Positions 16,050 through 25,725 of a DNA stretch of 64,000 nt are shown here, piece by piece. The translations under genes were made by a program, and so were the position numbers. The DNA comes from an uncultured Pelagibacteraceae bacterium (GTDB lineage: Bacteria > Pseudomonadota > Alphaproteobacteria > Pelagibacterales > Pelagibacteraceae), in the NCBI GenBank assembly GCA_902613855.1, contig CACMIX010000001.1, positions 124,001 to 188,000 of the forward strand. The letters run 5' to 3'. The notes below the pieces were generated by a model. It made no database searches, was not told the origin of the DNA, and saw nothing but the letters and a program-made list of their open reading frames with translations. Each line of letters opens with the position of its first letter. Positions within the stretch are counted from its first letter, which is position 1.

Positions 16050-17483
16050 ATGTTAGAAAAAAGAAATTTTTATATAAATGGTTCATGGGTTGCTCCAAAA
16101 AAAACAAGCGATATTGAAGTGATTAATCCAGCATCAGAAAAAGCTTGTGCAGTAATTTCACTTGGAAGTAAAGATGATGTTAATGATGCAGTGCTCTCTG
16201 CTAAAGAAGCATTCAAAACTTGGGGATATTCAACAAGAGAGGAGAGAATTACTCTATTGGAAACATTTTACACTCTATATAAGAAAAGATGGAACGATAT
16301 AACAGATGCCATTATTCAAGAAATGGGAGCGCCGAAGGATTTTGCATCAAAACTTCAAACAGGAACTGGCGCAAGTCATACAAAATCTTTTATAAGATAT
16401 CTAAAAGAGTTTGAGTTTGAAAAGCCATTAGGGGAGCATGCTAAAAATCAAAGATTAATATATGAGCCAAAAGGAGTTTGTGCTTTAATTACTCCTTGGA
16501 ACTGGCCAATGAATCAGGTCACATTAAAAGTAATTCCAGCTTTAGCATCTGGCTGTACTATGATTTTAAAACCATCAGAATTAGCGCCACTTTCAGCAAT
16601 GATACTTGCAGAACTAATTGATGAAGCAAAATTTCCAAAAGGAGTGTTTAACTTAGTAAATGGAGATGGTGCAACAACTGGTGATGCCTTAACTAGTCAT
16701 CCAGATATAAATATGATCTCATTTACAGGATCAACTAGAGCAGGTGCATTAATATCCCAAAATGCAGCAAAAGATTTTAAAAGAGTTAGTTTAGAATTAG
16801 GTGGCAAGGGAGCAAATATTATCTTTAAAGATGCAGATCCAGAGGCCATTGAAAGAGGTGCTTTAAGATGTTTTAGAAACTCAGGTCAATCTTGCAATGC
16901 TCCAACAAGGATGTTGGTTGAAAAATCGATGTATGATGAAGCAATAGAAAGACTAAAAAAATACACAAATGAATTTAAAGTTGATGATCCAAAAAAAGAG
17001 GGTGAACATATTGGACCTGTAATTTCTGAAACACAATTTAATAAAATTCAAACGTTAATCCAAAAAGGAATAGACGAAGGTGCAAAGTTAGTTGCTGGTG
17101 GACCAGGAAAACCAGATGGTATGAATGAGGGTTATTATGTTAAACCTACTGTATTTGCAGATGTAAATAATCAAATGGAAATAGCACGAACAGAAATATT
17201 TGGGCCAGTTTTGTCAGTAATACCATTTGAAACCGAAGAAGAAGCAATAGAAATTGCTAATGATACTGATTATGGTTTAACAAATTATATTCAAAGTAAA
17301 GACTCTGAAAAAATCAGAAGACTTGCCAGAAAATTAAGATCTGGAATGGTTGATGTAAATGGTGCAGGTATTGCAGTAGACGCTCCCTTTGGTGGTTTCA
17401 AGCATTCTGGTATTGGAAGAGAAGCTGGTAAAGAAGGTTTGCTAGAGTTTTTAGAGGTAAAATCAGTTGGTGGTTGGAGTTAA
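16050..17483 (+). CDS. NAD-dependent aldehyde dehydrogenase
   Basis: A 477-residue aldehyde dehydrogenase. The catalytic core is intact: TPWNWPMNQVTLKVIPALASG near residue 150 (pattern shown in part), FTGSTRAGALI for cofactor binding, the general-base glutamate in SLELGGKGANIIF, and the nucleophilic cysteine in RNSGQSCNAPTRM (about residue 282). The ending PFGGFKHSGIGREAGKEGL is classical. The upstream agmatinase-family gene suggests an amino- or guanidinoaldehyde as substrate, giving for example a guanidinobutyrate or aminobutyrate product; this is context inference. A GAGAGG ribosome-binding site lies about a dozen bases before the ATG. The 3' end overlaps argE, on the other strand, by 4 bases. 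Confidence 0.88.
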   Translation: MLEKRNFYINGSWVAPKKTSDIEVINPASEKACAVISLGSKDDVNDAVLSAKEAFKTWGYSTREERITLLETFYTLYKKRWNDITDAIIQEMGAPKDFASKLQTGTGASHTKSFIRYLKEFEFEKPLGEHAKNQRLIYEPKGVCALITPWNWPMNQVTLKVIPALASGCTMILKPSELAPLSAMILAELIDEAKFPKGVFNLVNGDGATTGDALTSHPDINMISFTGSTRAGALISQNAAKDFKRVSLELGGKGANIIFKDADPEAIERGALRCFRNSGQSCNAPTRMLVEKSMYDEAIERLKKYTNEFKVDDPKKEGEHIGPVISETQFNKIQTLIQKGIDEGAKLVAGGPGKPDGMNEGYYVKPTVFADVNNQMEIARTEIFGPVLSVIPFETEEEAIEIANDTDYGLTNYIQSKDSEKIRRLARKLRSGMVDVNGAGIAVDAPFGGFKHSGIGREAGKEGLLEFLEVKSVGGWS

Positions 17484-18670
17484 TTTAAAGAAGATTTTTG
17501 TTTAATTCCATCAAGTAATTTCAAACACTTTTTTAATTCATCCAATATTATAAATTCGTCAATTTTGTGTGCTTGTTCAATAGAGCCTGGTCCACAAACA
17601 ACTGTACTAATTCCTATTTCTTGAAACAAACCTGCCTCAGTTCCAAAAGAAACAACCTGTCTTGAGTTATCGCCTGTTAAACTTGAAATTAATTCACAAG
17701 CATCAGATTTATCTTTACGATCAAATCCAATTATTTCTCCGATAACTTTTTTTTCAATAGAAGAGTTAGAAAAAACTTTTTTCATTTCTGGTAATAATAC
17801 TTCAGTTGCATATTTATCTAATTCCTGGTTTAAAAATACTGCATCTTCTTTAACCACTGGTCTTGTTTCCCAATTTACATGACATTTATCTGCAATCACG
17901 TTGTGAGCAATCCCACCAAAAATTCCCCCTATTGAAAGAGTTGAATGAGGAGGATCAAATATTGAGTCTTTTGGGGTTCTATCTTTAAGTTTACTCCTTA
18001 ATTCAATTAATTTATTTACGTATCTTGAAGCATATTCAACAGCACTTACACCTTTATGTGGAGTTGAACTATGACCTGCTAAACCTTTAAAATAAGTGGT
18101 GTATTCGTAACATCCTTTGTGAGCATCAATAATTTTCATATTTGTAGGCTCACCAACAATGCAAATTCCATCTTTAATTTCTCTTTTTTTTAACTCCTTT
18201 ATTAGAATGGGGGCTCCTTGGCATGCAGTTTCTTCATCAAAAGTGAAAGAAAAATGAATATCTCTATCAAGGTTAGCTTTTGAATAAATTGGTGCAAAAG
18301 CTAATGTGCACGCAATAAACCCTTTCATGTCACATGACCCTCTCCCATAAAGTTTGTCTCCTTTTATTGTTGCCTTAAACGGATCTGTTGACCAACCTTT
18401 AGACACAGGTACAACATCTGTATGCCCAGATAAAATTATAGGTTTTTTATTACTAGTTTTTTTAGATTTTATTGTTGCAAATAAATTAACTCTTTTTTTA
18501 TCTTCATCAAAAGTTCTAAAAGAAGTGGCACCAAGTTTTTTTAATATATTATCACAGTAATCAATTAGAGAATTATTGTCTTCTCCTGAAATTGTTTTAA
18601 AGGCTATTAAGTCAGTTAAAATCTTTACTGAGTTATCAAACAAAACATCTAAATTATTTTCTGTACTCAT
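17480..18670 (-). CDS. argE: acetylornithine deacetylase, ArgE (M20 family)
   Basis: A 396-residue M20 metallopeptidase-fold deacetylase. Metal and catalytic motifs are complete: ILSGHTDVVPVSKGWSTDPF with the first zinc ligand and general region (about residues 78-97), LYGRGSCDMKGFIA, FSFTFDEETACQGAP with the catalytic glutamate, and CIVGEPTNMKIIDAHKGC. The dimerisation domain includes GHSSTPHKGVSAVEYA. ArgE removes the acetyl group of N-acetylornithine to give ornithine for arginine synthesis. The pattern is that of ArgE rather than DapE, though M20 enzymes are easily confused. Whether it serves biosynthesis or acts with the neighbouring guanidino-catabolic pair cannot be decided. Confidence 0.82.
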   Translation of the reverse strand: MSTENNLDVLFDNSVKILTDLIAFKTISGEDNNSLIDYCDNILKKLGATSFRTFDEDKKRVNLFATIKSKKTSNKKPIILSGHTDVVPVSKGWSTDPFKATIKGDKLYGRGSCDMKGFIACTLAFAPIYSKANLDRDIHFSFTFDEETACQGAPILIKELKKREIKDGICIVGEPTNMKIIDAHKGCYEYTTYFKGLAGHSSTPHKGVSAVEYASRYVNKLIELRSKLKDRTPKDSIFDPPHSTLSIGGIFGGIAHNVIADKCHVNWETRPVVKEDAVFLNQELDKYATEVLLPEMKKVFSNSSIEKKVIGEIIGFDRKDKSDACELISSLTGDNSRQVVSFGTEAGLFQEIGISTVVCGPGSIEQAHKIDEFIILDELKKCLKLLDGIKQKSSLN

Positions 18671-18697
18671 ATTTAAGTTTCATTATATATTAATTAT

Positions 18698-19039
18698 ATG
18701 AAAGAACAAATAACCTACGATATTTTTGATAAAGTTGACATTAGGGTTGGAACAGTAATTTCAATTGAAAAAAATGAAAAAGCAAGAAAACCTTCACTAG
18801 TTGTCAAAGTAGATTTTGGTGATGAGATTGGAATTAAACAATCTTCAGCTCAAATAACTCACTATTATAATGAGGTAAATTTAAAAGGAAAACAAGTTAT
18901 AGGAGTTTGTAATTTTCCAGAAAAAAATATTGCTGGAGTAGTTTCTCAGGTACTTATTCTAGGATCAATTGATAAAGAAGGAAAAGTAATATTAGTCCAC
19001 CCATCTCAAAAATCTAAGAATGGACTTCCTATAGCATAG
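18698..19039 (+). CDS. csaA: CsaA-like tRNA-binding protein
   Basis: A 113-residue protein that consists of a single OB-fold tRNA-binding domain as in CsaA and the C-terminus of methionyl-tRNA synthetase. Diagnostic segments are FDKVDIRVGTVISIEKN (residues 10-26), VKVDFGDEIGIKQSSAQIT, GKQVIGVCNFPEKNIAGVVS and VLILGS. CsaA is described as a dimer with chaperone- and tRNA-related activities; the role here is not shown. It is followed after 3 bases by a LysE-type exporter gene, and it is divergent from argE with 27 bases between the starts. Confidence 0.88.
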   Translation: MKEQITYDIFDKVDIRVGTVISIEKNEKARKPSLVVKVDFGDEIGIKQSSAQITHYYNEVNLKGKQVIGVCNFPEKNIAGVVSQVLILGSIDKEGKVILVHPSQKSKNGLPIA

Positions 19040-19042
19040 AAA

Positions 19043-19636
19043 ATGCACCCAGAAATTTTATCTATCACTCTATTTGGAATTGTAGCTGCGTTTACTCCTG
19101 GACCAAATAATTTTATAGCGTTTTACTCTGGATTTAATTTTGGAATAAAAAAAACAATTCCACTCATAATCGGTGTTACTTTAGGATTTCCTTTTCTTTT
19201 ATTATGCGTTGCCTTAGGGTTGATCAACATATTTAAGCTTTATCCACTAATTCAAGAAATATTAAAATATTTAGGAACGTTATTTTTAATTTATTTGGCT
19301 TATAAAATTTCATTTTCAAAATCTACTAATGTAGAAAATAAAGATAAAAATCCCGTAAAATTTATTAACACTTTTGTTTTTCAATTTTTAAATCCAAAAG
19401 GAGTAATTGCATCAGTGATTGTTGTTTCTACTTATCTAAATCCAGGTGAAAATTTTGTTAATTTTACGACTCAAATTATTATTTTAGCTTTAATCGTTTC
19501 AGTAACCAGTATCACCCTTTGGACATTTATGGGCAAATTCATAAGGAAATTTGCGACAAATCAGAAATATATTAATTATTTTAATTATGTTATGTCACTG
19601 CTTCTTTTAATAAGCATAATAACTTTTTATTTATAA
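19043..19636 (+). CDS. LysE-family amino-acid exporter
   Basis: A 197-residue inner-membrane protein with about six transmembrane helices. The N-terminal FGIVAAFTPGPNNFIAFYSG (about residues 12-31) is the LysE/RhtB signature. A second-half segment NTFVFQFLNPKGVIASVIVV matches the family's second conserved block. Such proteins export amino acids such as lysine, arginine, homoserine or leucine. The neighbouring aconitase starts 1 base after the stop, and the CsaA-like gene ends 3 bases upstream, so the three are likely one transcript. The ligand is unknown. Confidence 0.85.
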   Translation: MHPEILSITLFGIVAAFTPGPNNFIAFYSGFNFGIKKTIPLIIGVTLGFPFLLLCVALGLINIFKLYPLIQEILKYLGTLFLIYLAYKISFSKSTNVENKDKNPVKFINTFVFQFLNPKGVIASVIVVSTYLNPGENFVNFTTQIIILALIVSVTSITLWTFMGKFIRKFATNQKYINYFNYVMSLLLLISIITFYL

Positions 19637-19637
19637 C

Positions 19638-22307
19638 ATGACCCCAGGAAACAAAAATTCGTATAATTCACTTAAAAAAATTTCAATAAATAATAAAGAC
19701 TACCAATATTATTCTTTAATGGAGGCTGAAAAAAATGGTCTTGAAGGAATATCAAAGCTTCCAAAATCTTTAAAAGTTCTCTTGGAGAATCTACTTAGAT
19801 ATGAGGATGATTTATCAGTAAATAAAAATCAAATAGATTCTATTAAAAATTGGTTAAAAACAAAAAAATCAAATACTGAAATTGCATATAGACCTGCAAG
19901 AGTTTTACTTCAGGATTACACCGGAATTCCAGCAGTTGCAGACTTAGCTGCAATGAGAGAAGCAGTTAAAGATAAAAATAAAGACCCCAACACAATTAAT
20001 CCATTATCTTCAGTTGATCTTGTAATTGATCACTCAGTACAAGTCGATCAATCTGCAAAAGCAGACTCTTTTGAAAAAAATGTTGATATCGAATTTGAAA
20101 GAAATGCAGAAAGGTATTCATTTTTAAAGTGGGGACAACAAGCTTTTAATAATTTTAGAATAGTACCTCCTGGAACTGGAATTTGTCACCAAGTAAACTT
20201 AGAATATTTATCTAAAGTAGTTTGGTCAGAGGAATTTAAAGGTGAAAATTATCTTTTTCCTGACACTTTAGTTGGTACAGATAGTCATACAACTATGGTT
20301 AATGGATTGTCAGTTTTAGGTTGGGGTGTTGGAGGTATTGAAGCAGAGGCTGGAATGCTAGGCCAACCTATATCAATGTTAATTCCAGAAGTTATAGGTT
20401 TTGAAATTAAAAATAAAATGCCTGAAGGAACTACTGCAACAGACTTAGTTTTAACAGTTGTTAAAATGTTAAGAGACAAAGGAGTTGTTGGAAAATTTGT
20501 TGAATTTTATGGTGAAGGTTTAAAAAACTTAACTCTTGCTGATAGAGCAACTATAGCAAATATGGCTCCTGAATATGGAGCAACTTGTGGTTTTTTTCCT
20601 ATAGATGATGAAACTTTAAAATATTTAAAATTTTCAGGAAGAGATCAGCACACAGTTGATATTGTTGAGAAGTATGCAAAAGAACAGGGATTATGGGCAA
20701 GTAACGATATTATTTTTACAGACACACTTACGTTAGATATGTCTTCAATTGTACCCACTATCTCAGGTCCTAAAAGACCACAAGATAAAGTTTTATTAAC
20801 AGATGCGCCAACGTCATTTAAAAAAGTATTAGAGGAAGCAACAAATAAAAAAGAAAAATCAGTTGCAAAAGTTTTAAATTCTGATTTTGAAATAAAAGAT
20901 GGCTCTATACTTATTGCAGCAATAACTTCTTGTACAAATACTTCAAACCCAAATGTTTTAATTGGGGCAGGTTTGTTAGCTAAAAAAGCAGTTGATCTTG
21001 GATTGGAAGTTAAGCCATGGGTGAAAACTTCATTGGCACCAGGGTCACAGGTTGTTACAGATTACTTGGCTAAAGCTGGACTAAATACTTATTTAGATAA
21101 ATTAGGCTTTAATTTAGTAGGTTATGGATGCACTACTTGTATTGGTAATTCAGGTCCATTAGCGGATAATATTGTTGAGGCTATTCAAAAAGAAAATATT
21201 TATGCAGTCTCAGTTTTATCAGGTAATAGAAACTTTGAAGGAAGAATTTCCCCTCATATTAAGGCTAATTATTTAGCATCACCACCTTTAGTTGTTGCAT
21301 ATGCTCTAGCAGGTCATATGGAGTTCGATTTATACAAAGATTCTTTAGGAAAAGATAAAGATGGCAATGATATTTATTTAAAAGATATATGGCCTTCAAA
21401 TGATGAAATTGAAAATACTTTAAAACAATCTTTAAATGCTGAAATGTTTATTAACAGATATTCAAATGTTTCAGAAGGACCAAGTCAATGGCAAAAAATT
21501 AAGACAGATCATACCAGTATTTACAATTGGGACAAAGGCTCAACGTATGTAAAAAAACCACCATTTTTTGACTCTTTGCCAGACGAGCCAGAAGGATTTA
21601 AAGAAATAAAAGATGCAAGACCTTTGTTGATTTTAGGTGATATGGTTACAACAGATCACATTTCTCCAGCAGGAAGCATTCAAAAAGATAGTCCAACAGG
21701 TGAGTACTTCATGGAGCATCAGATTTTACCAAAAGATTATAATTCATATGGATCAAGAAGAGGAAACCACGAAGTAATGATGAGAGGAACTTTTGCTAAC
21801 ATTAGAATAAGAAATGAAATGGCTCCAGGAACTGAAGGTGGATTTACAAAATTATATCCTGAAGGAAAAGTTTTATCTGTTTATGATGCGGTAGAGGAAT
21901 ACAAAAGAAGAGGCACTGATTTAGTTGTAATAGGTGGTAAAGAATATGGAACCGGTTCCTCAAGAGATTGGGCTGCCAAAGGAACAAAATTATTAGGAGT
22001 TAAAGCAGTATTAGCTGAAAGTTTTGAAAGAATTCATAGATCTAATTTAATTGGAATGGGTGTTTTACCTTTACAATTTATAAATGAAGTTAATAGAAAA
22101 AATCTAAATTTAATAGGTTCAGAATTAATAAGTATTATTGATATTGAAAAAGGAATTAATCCATCTGATGAAGTATTGGTAGAAATTAAATATGCATCTG
22201 GAGAAATGAAGAAAGTTAAAACTTTGTGTAGGATAGATACTAAAAATGAGCTGGAGTATTATAAAAATGGTGGAATATTACAATATGTGTTAAGGAATAT
22301 GATTTAA
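19638..22307 (+). CDS. acnA: aconitate hydratase
   Basis: An 889-residue aconitase of the AcnA/IRP type, catalysing citrate to isocitrate in the TCA cycle in the cytoplasm. The three cysteine ligands of the 4Fe-4S cluster are in ITSCTNTSNP (about residue 434) and GYGCTTCIGNSGPL (about 500 and 503). Other marks are VDLVIDHSVQVD, GTDSHTTMVNGL, SGNRNFEGR and, in the C-terminal swivel domain, GDMVTTDHISPAG and GGKEYGTGSSRDWAAKG. The length is the usual one for AcnA. It is followed after 2 bases by a TPR protein gene. Confidence 0.95.
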   Translation: MTPGNKNSYNSLKKISINNKDYQYYSLMEAEKNGLEGISKLPKSLKVLLENLLRYEDDLSVNKNQIDSIKNWLKTKKSNTEIAYRPARVLLQDYTGIPAVADLAAMREAVKDKNKDPNTINPLSSVDLVIDHSVQVDQSAKADSFEKNVDIEFERNAERYSFLKWGQQAFNNFRIVPPGTGICHQVNLEYLSKVVWSEEFKGENYLFPDTLVGTDSHTTMVNGLSVLGWGVGGIEAEAGMLGQPISMLIPEVIGFEIKNKMPEGTTATDLVLTVVKMLRDKGVVGKFVEFYGEGLKNLTLADRATIANMAPEYGATCGFFPIDDETLKYLKFSGRDQHTVDIVEKYAKEQGLWASNDIIFTDTLTLDMSSIVPTISGPKRPQDKVLLTDAPTSFKKVLEEATNKKEKSVAKVLNSDFEIKDGSILIAAITSCTNTSNPNVLIGAGLLAKKAVDLGLEVKPWVKTSLAPGSQVVTDYLAKAGLNTYLDKLGFNLVGYGCTTCIGNSGPLADNIVEAIQKENIYAVSVLSGNRNFEGRISPHIKANYLASPPLVVAYALAGHMEFDLYKDSLGKDKDGNDIYLKDIWPSNDEIENTLKQSLNAEMFINRYSNVSEGPSQWQKIKTDHTSIYNWDKGSTYVKKPPFFDSLPDEPEGFKEIKDARPLLILGDMVTTDHISPAGSIQKDSPTGEYFMEHQILPKDYNSYGSRRGNHEVMMRGTFANIRIRNEMAPGTEGGFTKLYPEGKVLSVYDAVEEYKRRGTDLVVIGGKEYGTGSSRDWAAKGTKLLGVKAVLAESFERIHRSNLIGMGVLPLQFINEVNRKNLNLIGSELISIIDIEKGINPSDEVLVEIKYASGEMKKVKTLCRIDTKNELEYYKNGGILQYVLRNMI

Positions 22308-22309
22308 TT

Positions 22310-22954
22310 ATGGATGAAGACGTATCAATTATAAATACAAATACCAGAAATGAAAAAATTAAAAATTTTTTCATAAATAATAAAAATAAACTAATTTTTG
22401 GAATTTTAATCGTACTTATAGGCATTATAAGTGTTTACGGTTTTGATAAATATCAGGCAAATAAAAAACAACAAATTTCAGATGATTTTAATTTAGCTAC
22501 AATTGAATATTCAGAGAATAATAAAGAAAATACTACTACCAAGTTAATTGAGATTATAAATGAAAAAAACCCAACTTATTCTCCTTTGTCACTTTATTTT
22601 ATCATTGATAATGAACTTATTTCAGATCAAAAGCAGATAAATAAGCTATTTGATATCTTGATAGATCAAACATCTCTAGATGATGAAATTAATAATTTAG
22701 TAATCTATAAAAAAGCCTTGTTTAACGCAGATCAATCTTCAGAGGGAGATTTGTTAAATTTACTAAATCCACTGATAAACTCAAAAAGTGTTTGGAAATC
22801 ACATGCTTTATACTTAATGGCTGAGTATTTTTACGCAAAAGAACAAAATCAAAAGGCAAAAGAGTTTTTCAATCAAATAATCAGTTTAGAAAACCCTAAT
22901 CCAGATATAAGGTTACAAGCAGAGAAAAGATTGAACAGAGATTTGAGTGAATAG
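22310..22954 (+). CDS. TPR-like membrane protein upstream of BamB
   Basis: A 214-residue protein with one N-terminal membrane helix (about residues 29-47, LIFGILIVLIGIISVYGF) and a soluble helical region. A segment near the C-terminus (KSHALYLMAEYFYAKEQNQ followed by KAKEFFNQII) looks like a tetratricopeptide repeat. In alphaproteobacteria a protein of this layout commonly precedes bamB and resembles YfgM, the ancillary factor of the Sec translocon. The 3' end overlaps the bamB start by 8 bases, which supports a joint role in outer-membrane protein delivery. Sequence similarity is weak, so the assignment is mainly by layout and context. Confidence 0.7.
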   Translation: MDEDVSIINTNTRNEKIKNFFINNKNKLIFGILIVLIGIISVYGFDKYQANKKQQISDDFNLATIEYSENNKENTTTKLIEIINEKNPTYSPLSLYFIIDNELISDQKQINKLFDILIDQTSLDDEINNLVIYKKALFNADQSSEGDLLNLLNPLINSKSVWKSHALYLMAEYFYAKEQNQKAKEFFNQIISLENPNPDIRLQAEKRLNRDLSE

Positions 22955-24245
22955 ATTAGTTATTTTATTAATTGCACTTTTTTTCATTAACAATTGTTCA
23001 TTAAACGAAAACTCAAGAATATGGAAAGACAAAGAAAAAAAGCTAACAACTCAATCAAAGTTAAAAAAAGTATTTGCAGAAGACAAGATAGAGGTTCAAG
23101 AATTTAACCAAGGATTAAATTTAGATTTATCACTAATAAAAACAAACAAAAAATTTATCGATAATCAAAATAATTTTGGTTCACAAAGTTACAAAGGTGA
23201 ATTGGGCAAAATTGGAACTTATAAATTCTCTAAGTTAGAGGAATTAAATCAAATCAATTTCAAACCACTATTTATTTCAAACAATATAGTATTTTTTGAT
23301 AAAAAAGGATCAATCATAAAATATGATGAAAATCAAAAAGTTAAATGGAAAAAAAACCATTATTCTAAAGCTGAAAAAAAATTACATCCTAAGTTAAATT
23401 TTATTTCACACGGTGAAAATATTTTGGTTAGTGATACCATAGCAAAGTATTATTCAATTAACGGTAACACAGGTGAACTCAATTGGTCTAAAAATAATAC
23501 CTATCCTTTTAATTCAGAAATTAAAAAACATAAAAATAAATTTTTTGTTATAGATTATAAGAATACTCTTAGATGTTATAAAATAGATGACGGATCGGAA
23601 TGTTGGAACCTACAAACAGAAGACTCTTTTACAATATCAAATTCTAAATATTCATTAATTATAATTGGTGACATGGTGGTATTTAGTAATTCAATTGGCG
23701 ATATAACGGCTGTTAATGTTGAGAGTGGTCTGATCATTTGGCAATTGCCCACTCAAAGTAGTAGTATTATAAATGAAACTTATAATTTCAAAACCTCAAA
23801 ATTAGTTTCAGATGGTAATTCTATTTTTATTTCAAATAACAAAAATGAATTTTATTCAATTGATGTAAAAACAGGTACTACAAACTGGATAAATGATATT
23901 AAATCCAATGTTACACCTGTGATAACTGGAAATTTAATTTTCACAGTCTCGAATGAAGGCTATTTGTATGCAATAGAAAAGAATAAAGGAAATATAATCA
24001 GAGTGACTGATCTTTTTAAAATTTATAAACAAAAAAAAAGAAAGAATATTTATCCAATAGGATTTGTGATAGGTAATAAGAATTTGTATCTAACTAATTC
24101 TGATGGCAAAATGATTGTAGTTGATTTGCAAAATGGTAGTATTATTAAAACAGAAAAAGTTTCTTCTAATCTTGTTTCAAAGCCATTTATATTTAATAAT
24201 AATTTATTTTTAATAAGAAATGGATCTATTATCCAGTATAATTAA
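22947..24245 (+). CDS. bamB: outer-membrane assembly lipoprotein BamB (PQQ-like propeller)
   Basis: A 432-residue protein with a GTG start that overlaps the preceding stop. The N-terminus (MNRLVILLIALFFINNCS) is a lipoprotein signal with the lipidated cysteine at residue 17. The rest holds repeated beta-propeller blades of the PQQ type, visible as the recurring pattern NGNTGELNWSK, DDGSECWNLQT, VESGLIIWQLPT and DVKTGTTNWIND. BamB is a part of the BAM complex that inserts beta-barrel proteins into the outer membrane. In many relatives the GTPase gene der comes next; here the following gene is a cupin-like protein. Confidence 0.82.
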   Translation: MNRLVILLIALFFINNCSLNENSRIWKDKEKKLTTQSKLKKVFAEDKIEVQEFNQGLNLDLSLIKTNKKFIDNQNNFGSQSYKGELGKIGTYKFSKLEELNQINFKPLFISNNIVFFDKKGSIIKYDENQKVKWKKNHYSKAEKKLHPKLNFISHGENILVSDTIAKYYSINGNTGELNWSKNNTYPFNSEIKKHKNKFFVIDYKNTLRCYKIDDGSECWNLQTEDSFTISNSKYSLIIIGDMVVFSNSIGDITAVNVESGLIIWQLPTQSSSIINETYNFKTSKLVSDGNSIFISNNKNEFYSIDVKTGTTNWINDIKSNVTPVITGNLIFTVSNEGYLYAIEKNKGNIIRVTDLFKIYKQKKRKNIYPIGFVIGNKNLYLTNSDGKMIVVDLQNGSIIKTEKVSSNLVSKPFIFNNNLFLIRNGSIIQYN

Positions 24246-24247
24246 AT

Positions 24248-24676
24248 ATGATCTTAAAATTTTTAGATAAGATCGGTAGAAAAAAAGTTGTATTAGATAG
24301 AGGTCCTTCTCATCCTAAATTTGATGAAGCAAAGCCTTGGATGAACAGGTATTATGTTTTAATGAGACACAGACCAAAGTGGTTTCCATTCAATATATTA
24401 ATACATGAGATGCTAGCTGATGATCACGGTGACGGAGTGCATAATCACACTTTTCCTTATATAACGATAGTTTTAAGGGATGGTTATTGGGAGACTTTGA
24501 GTACAGGAAAATTCTGGAGACGACCTGGTTATATTGGTTTTAGATCAGCAAATAATTTGCATAGAGTGGATCTTGAGCCAGGAACAAGACCATTAACTAT
24601 ATTTATTTCTGGTCCATTTGGATTACGTAAAGGACCAAGATCAGAATATGGTATTGACTTTAAAACAAAAAAATGA
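24248..24676 (+). CDS. cupin-like protein of unknown function
   Basis: A 142-residue soluble protein. The region GVHNHTFPYITIVLRDGYWE (about residues 59-78) has the HxH and downstream pattern of a cupin metal site, and SANNLHRVDLEPGTRPLTIF (about 103-122) supplies the later histidine of a second cupin motif. So a small metal-binding beta-barrel is likely. I do not recognise a characterised member. It is packed between bamB (2-base gap) and zapE (4-base overlap), which shows co-transcription but not function. Confidence 0.6.
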   Translation: MILKFLDKIGRKKVVLDRGPSHPKFDEAKPWMNRYYVLMRHRPKWFPFNILIHEMLADDHGDGVHNHTFPYITIVLRDGYWETLSTGKFWRRPGYIGFRSANNLHRVDLEPGTRPLTIFISGPFGLRKGPRSEYGIDFKTKK

Positions 24677-25725
24677 ATTTAGACAATCTTTTCCAAAATT
24701 TTTGTAAAAAAAATAATTTAGAAATAAATTCTTATCAATTAATAGTTATTGATGAATTAAAAAGTTATTATAAATTAAATTTTAATAAATCAATTTTAAA
24801 TAAATTTTTTTCAAAAAATGACTCAAAACTAGCCTTTTATTTACATGGAGGTGTTGGTGTTGGAAAAACAATGATCTTAAATTTTTTTTTTGATCTAGTA
24901 AAAGAAAAAAAATTAAGACAACACTTTAATGAGTTTATGATTAGCTTTCATGATTTTGCGCATGAAAGAAAGGAAAATAATGAGGAAAATATAATCAATC
25001 AATTTGTAAAAGATTTAAAATCTAAAACTGAATTAATTTATTTTGATGAGTTTCAAGTGACCAATATTGTTGATGCGATGATTTTAGGGAAATTATTCGA
25101 GCAAATATTTAAAGAAAATATTAAAATTATTTTAACGTCTAATACAAAAATTTCTGAACTTTATAAAGATGGCCTTCAAAGAGATCAGTTTAAACCTTTT
25201 ATAAAAATTATGGAGGAGCAATCTGTTGAATTTGAGCTGAAAATAGAAGACGATTATAGAAAATCAAATGAAAATCAAAAACAAAGATATTTTTACCCTC
25301 TTAATCAAGAGACTAATTTTAAAATAAATAAATTTTTTAGAACTATTACAAAAGATAAAAATCATTTATCAAAAAAAATTAACGTAAAGGGAAGGGATTT
25401 TAAAATAGAACATTTTTATGAAGGAGTAGCTAGATTTAATTTTGATGATTTATGTAATCAAAATCTTGGTGCTGAAGATTTTTTAGAGATAATTAAAAAT
25501 TGTAAATTTGTTACTCTTGATAATATTCCACAATTTAATGATATTAATTCAAATCAACAACAGAGATTTATAACTTTAATTGATGTCATATATGACAAAA
25601 ATATTCCTTTAGCAGTTACTGCTGCTCAAAATATAGATCAATTTACTTCATCAAGATTACTAGAAAACCCATTTAAACGAACTATCAGTCGATTATATGA
25701 ATTAACATCTGTGGAAAAGAATTAA
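24673..25725 (+). CDS. zapE: cell-division ATPase ZapE (AFG1 family)
   Basis: A 350-residue AFG1-like P-loop ATPase. Walker A is LHGGVGVGKTM (about residues 57-67). FDEFQVTNIVDAMILGKLFE (about 124-143) carries Walker B, and ILTSNTKISELYKDGLQRDQ follows it with sensor 1. The C-terminal half has SSRLLENPFKRTISRLYEL, typical of the family. ZapE associates with the FtsZ ring in E. coli and AFG1 homologues aid protein quality control in mitochondria. It shares its stop/start junction with yjbQ (1-base overlap). Confidence 0.9.
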   Translation: MNLDNLFQNFCKKNNLEINSYQLIVIDELKSYYKLNFNKSILNKFFSKNDSKLAFYLHGGVGVGKTMILNFFFDLVKEKKLRQHFNEFMISFHDFAHERKENNEENIINQFVKDLKSKTELIYFDEFQVTNIVDAMILGKLFEQIFKENIKIILTSNTKISELYKDGLQRDQFKPFIKIMEEQSVEFELKIEDDYRKSNENQKQRYFYPLNQETNFKINKFFRTITKDKNHLSKKINVKGRDFKIEHFYEGVARFNFDDLCNQNLGAEDFLEIIKNCKFVTLDNIPQFNDINSNQQQRFITLIDVIYDKNIPLAVTAAQNIDQFTSSRLLENPFKRTISRLYELTSVEKN

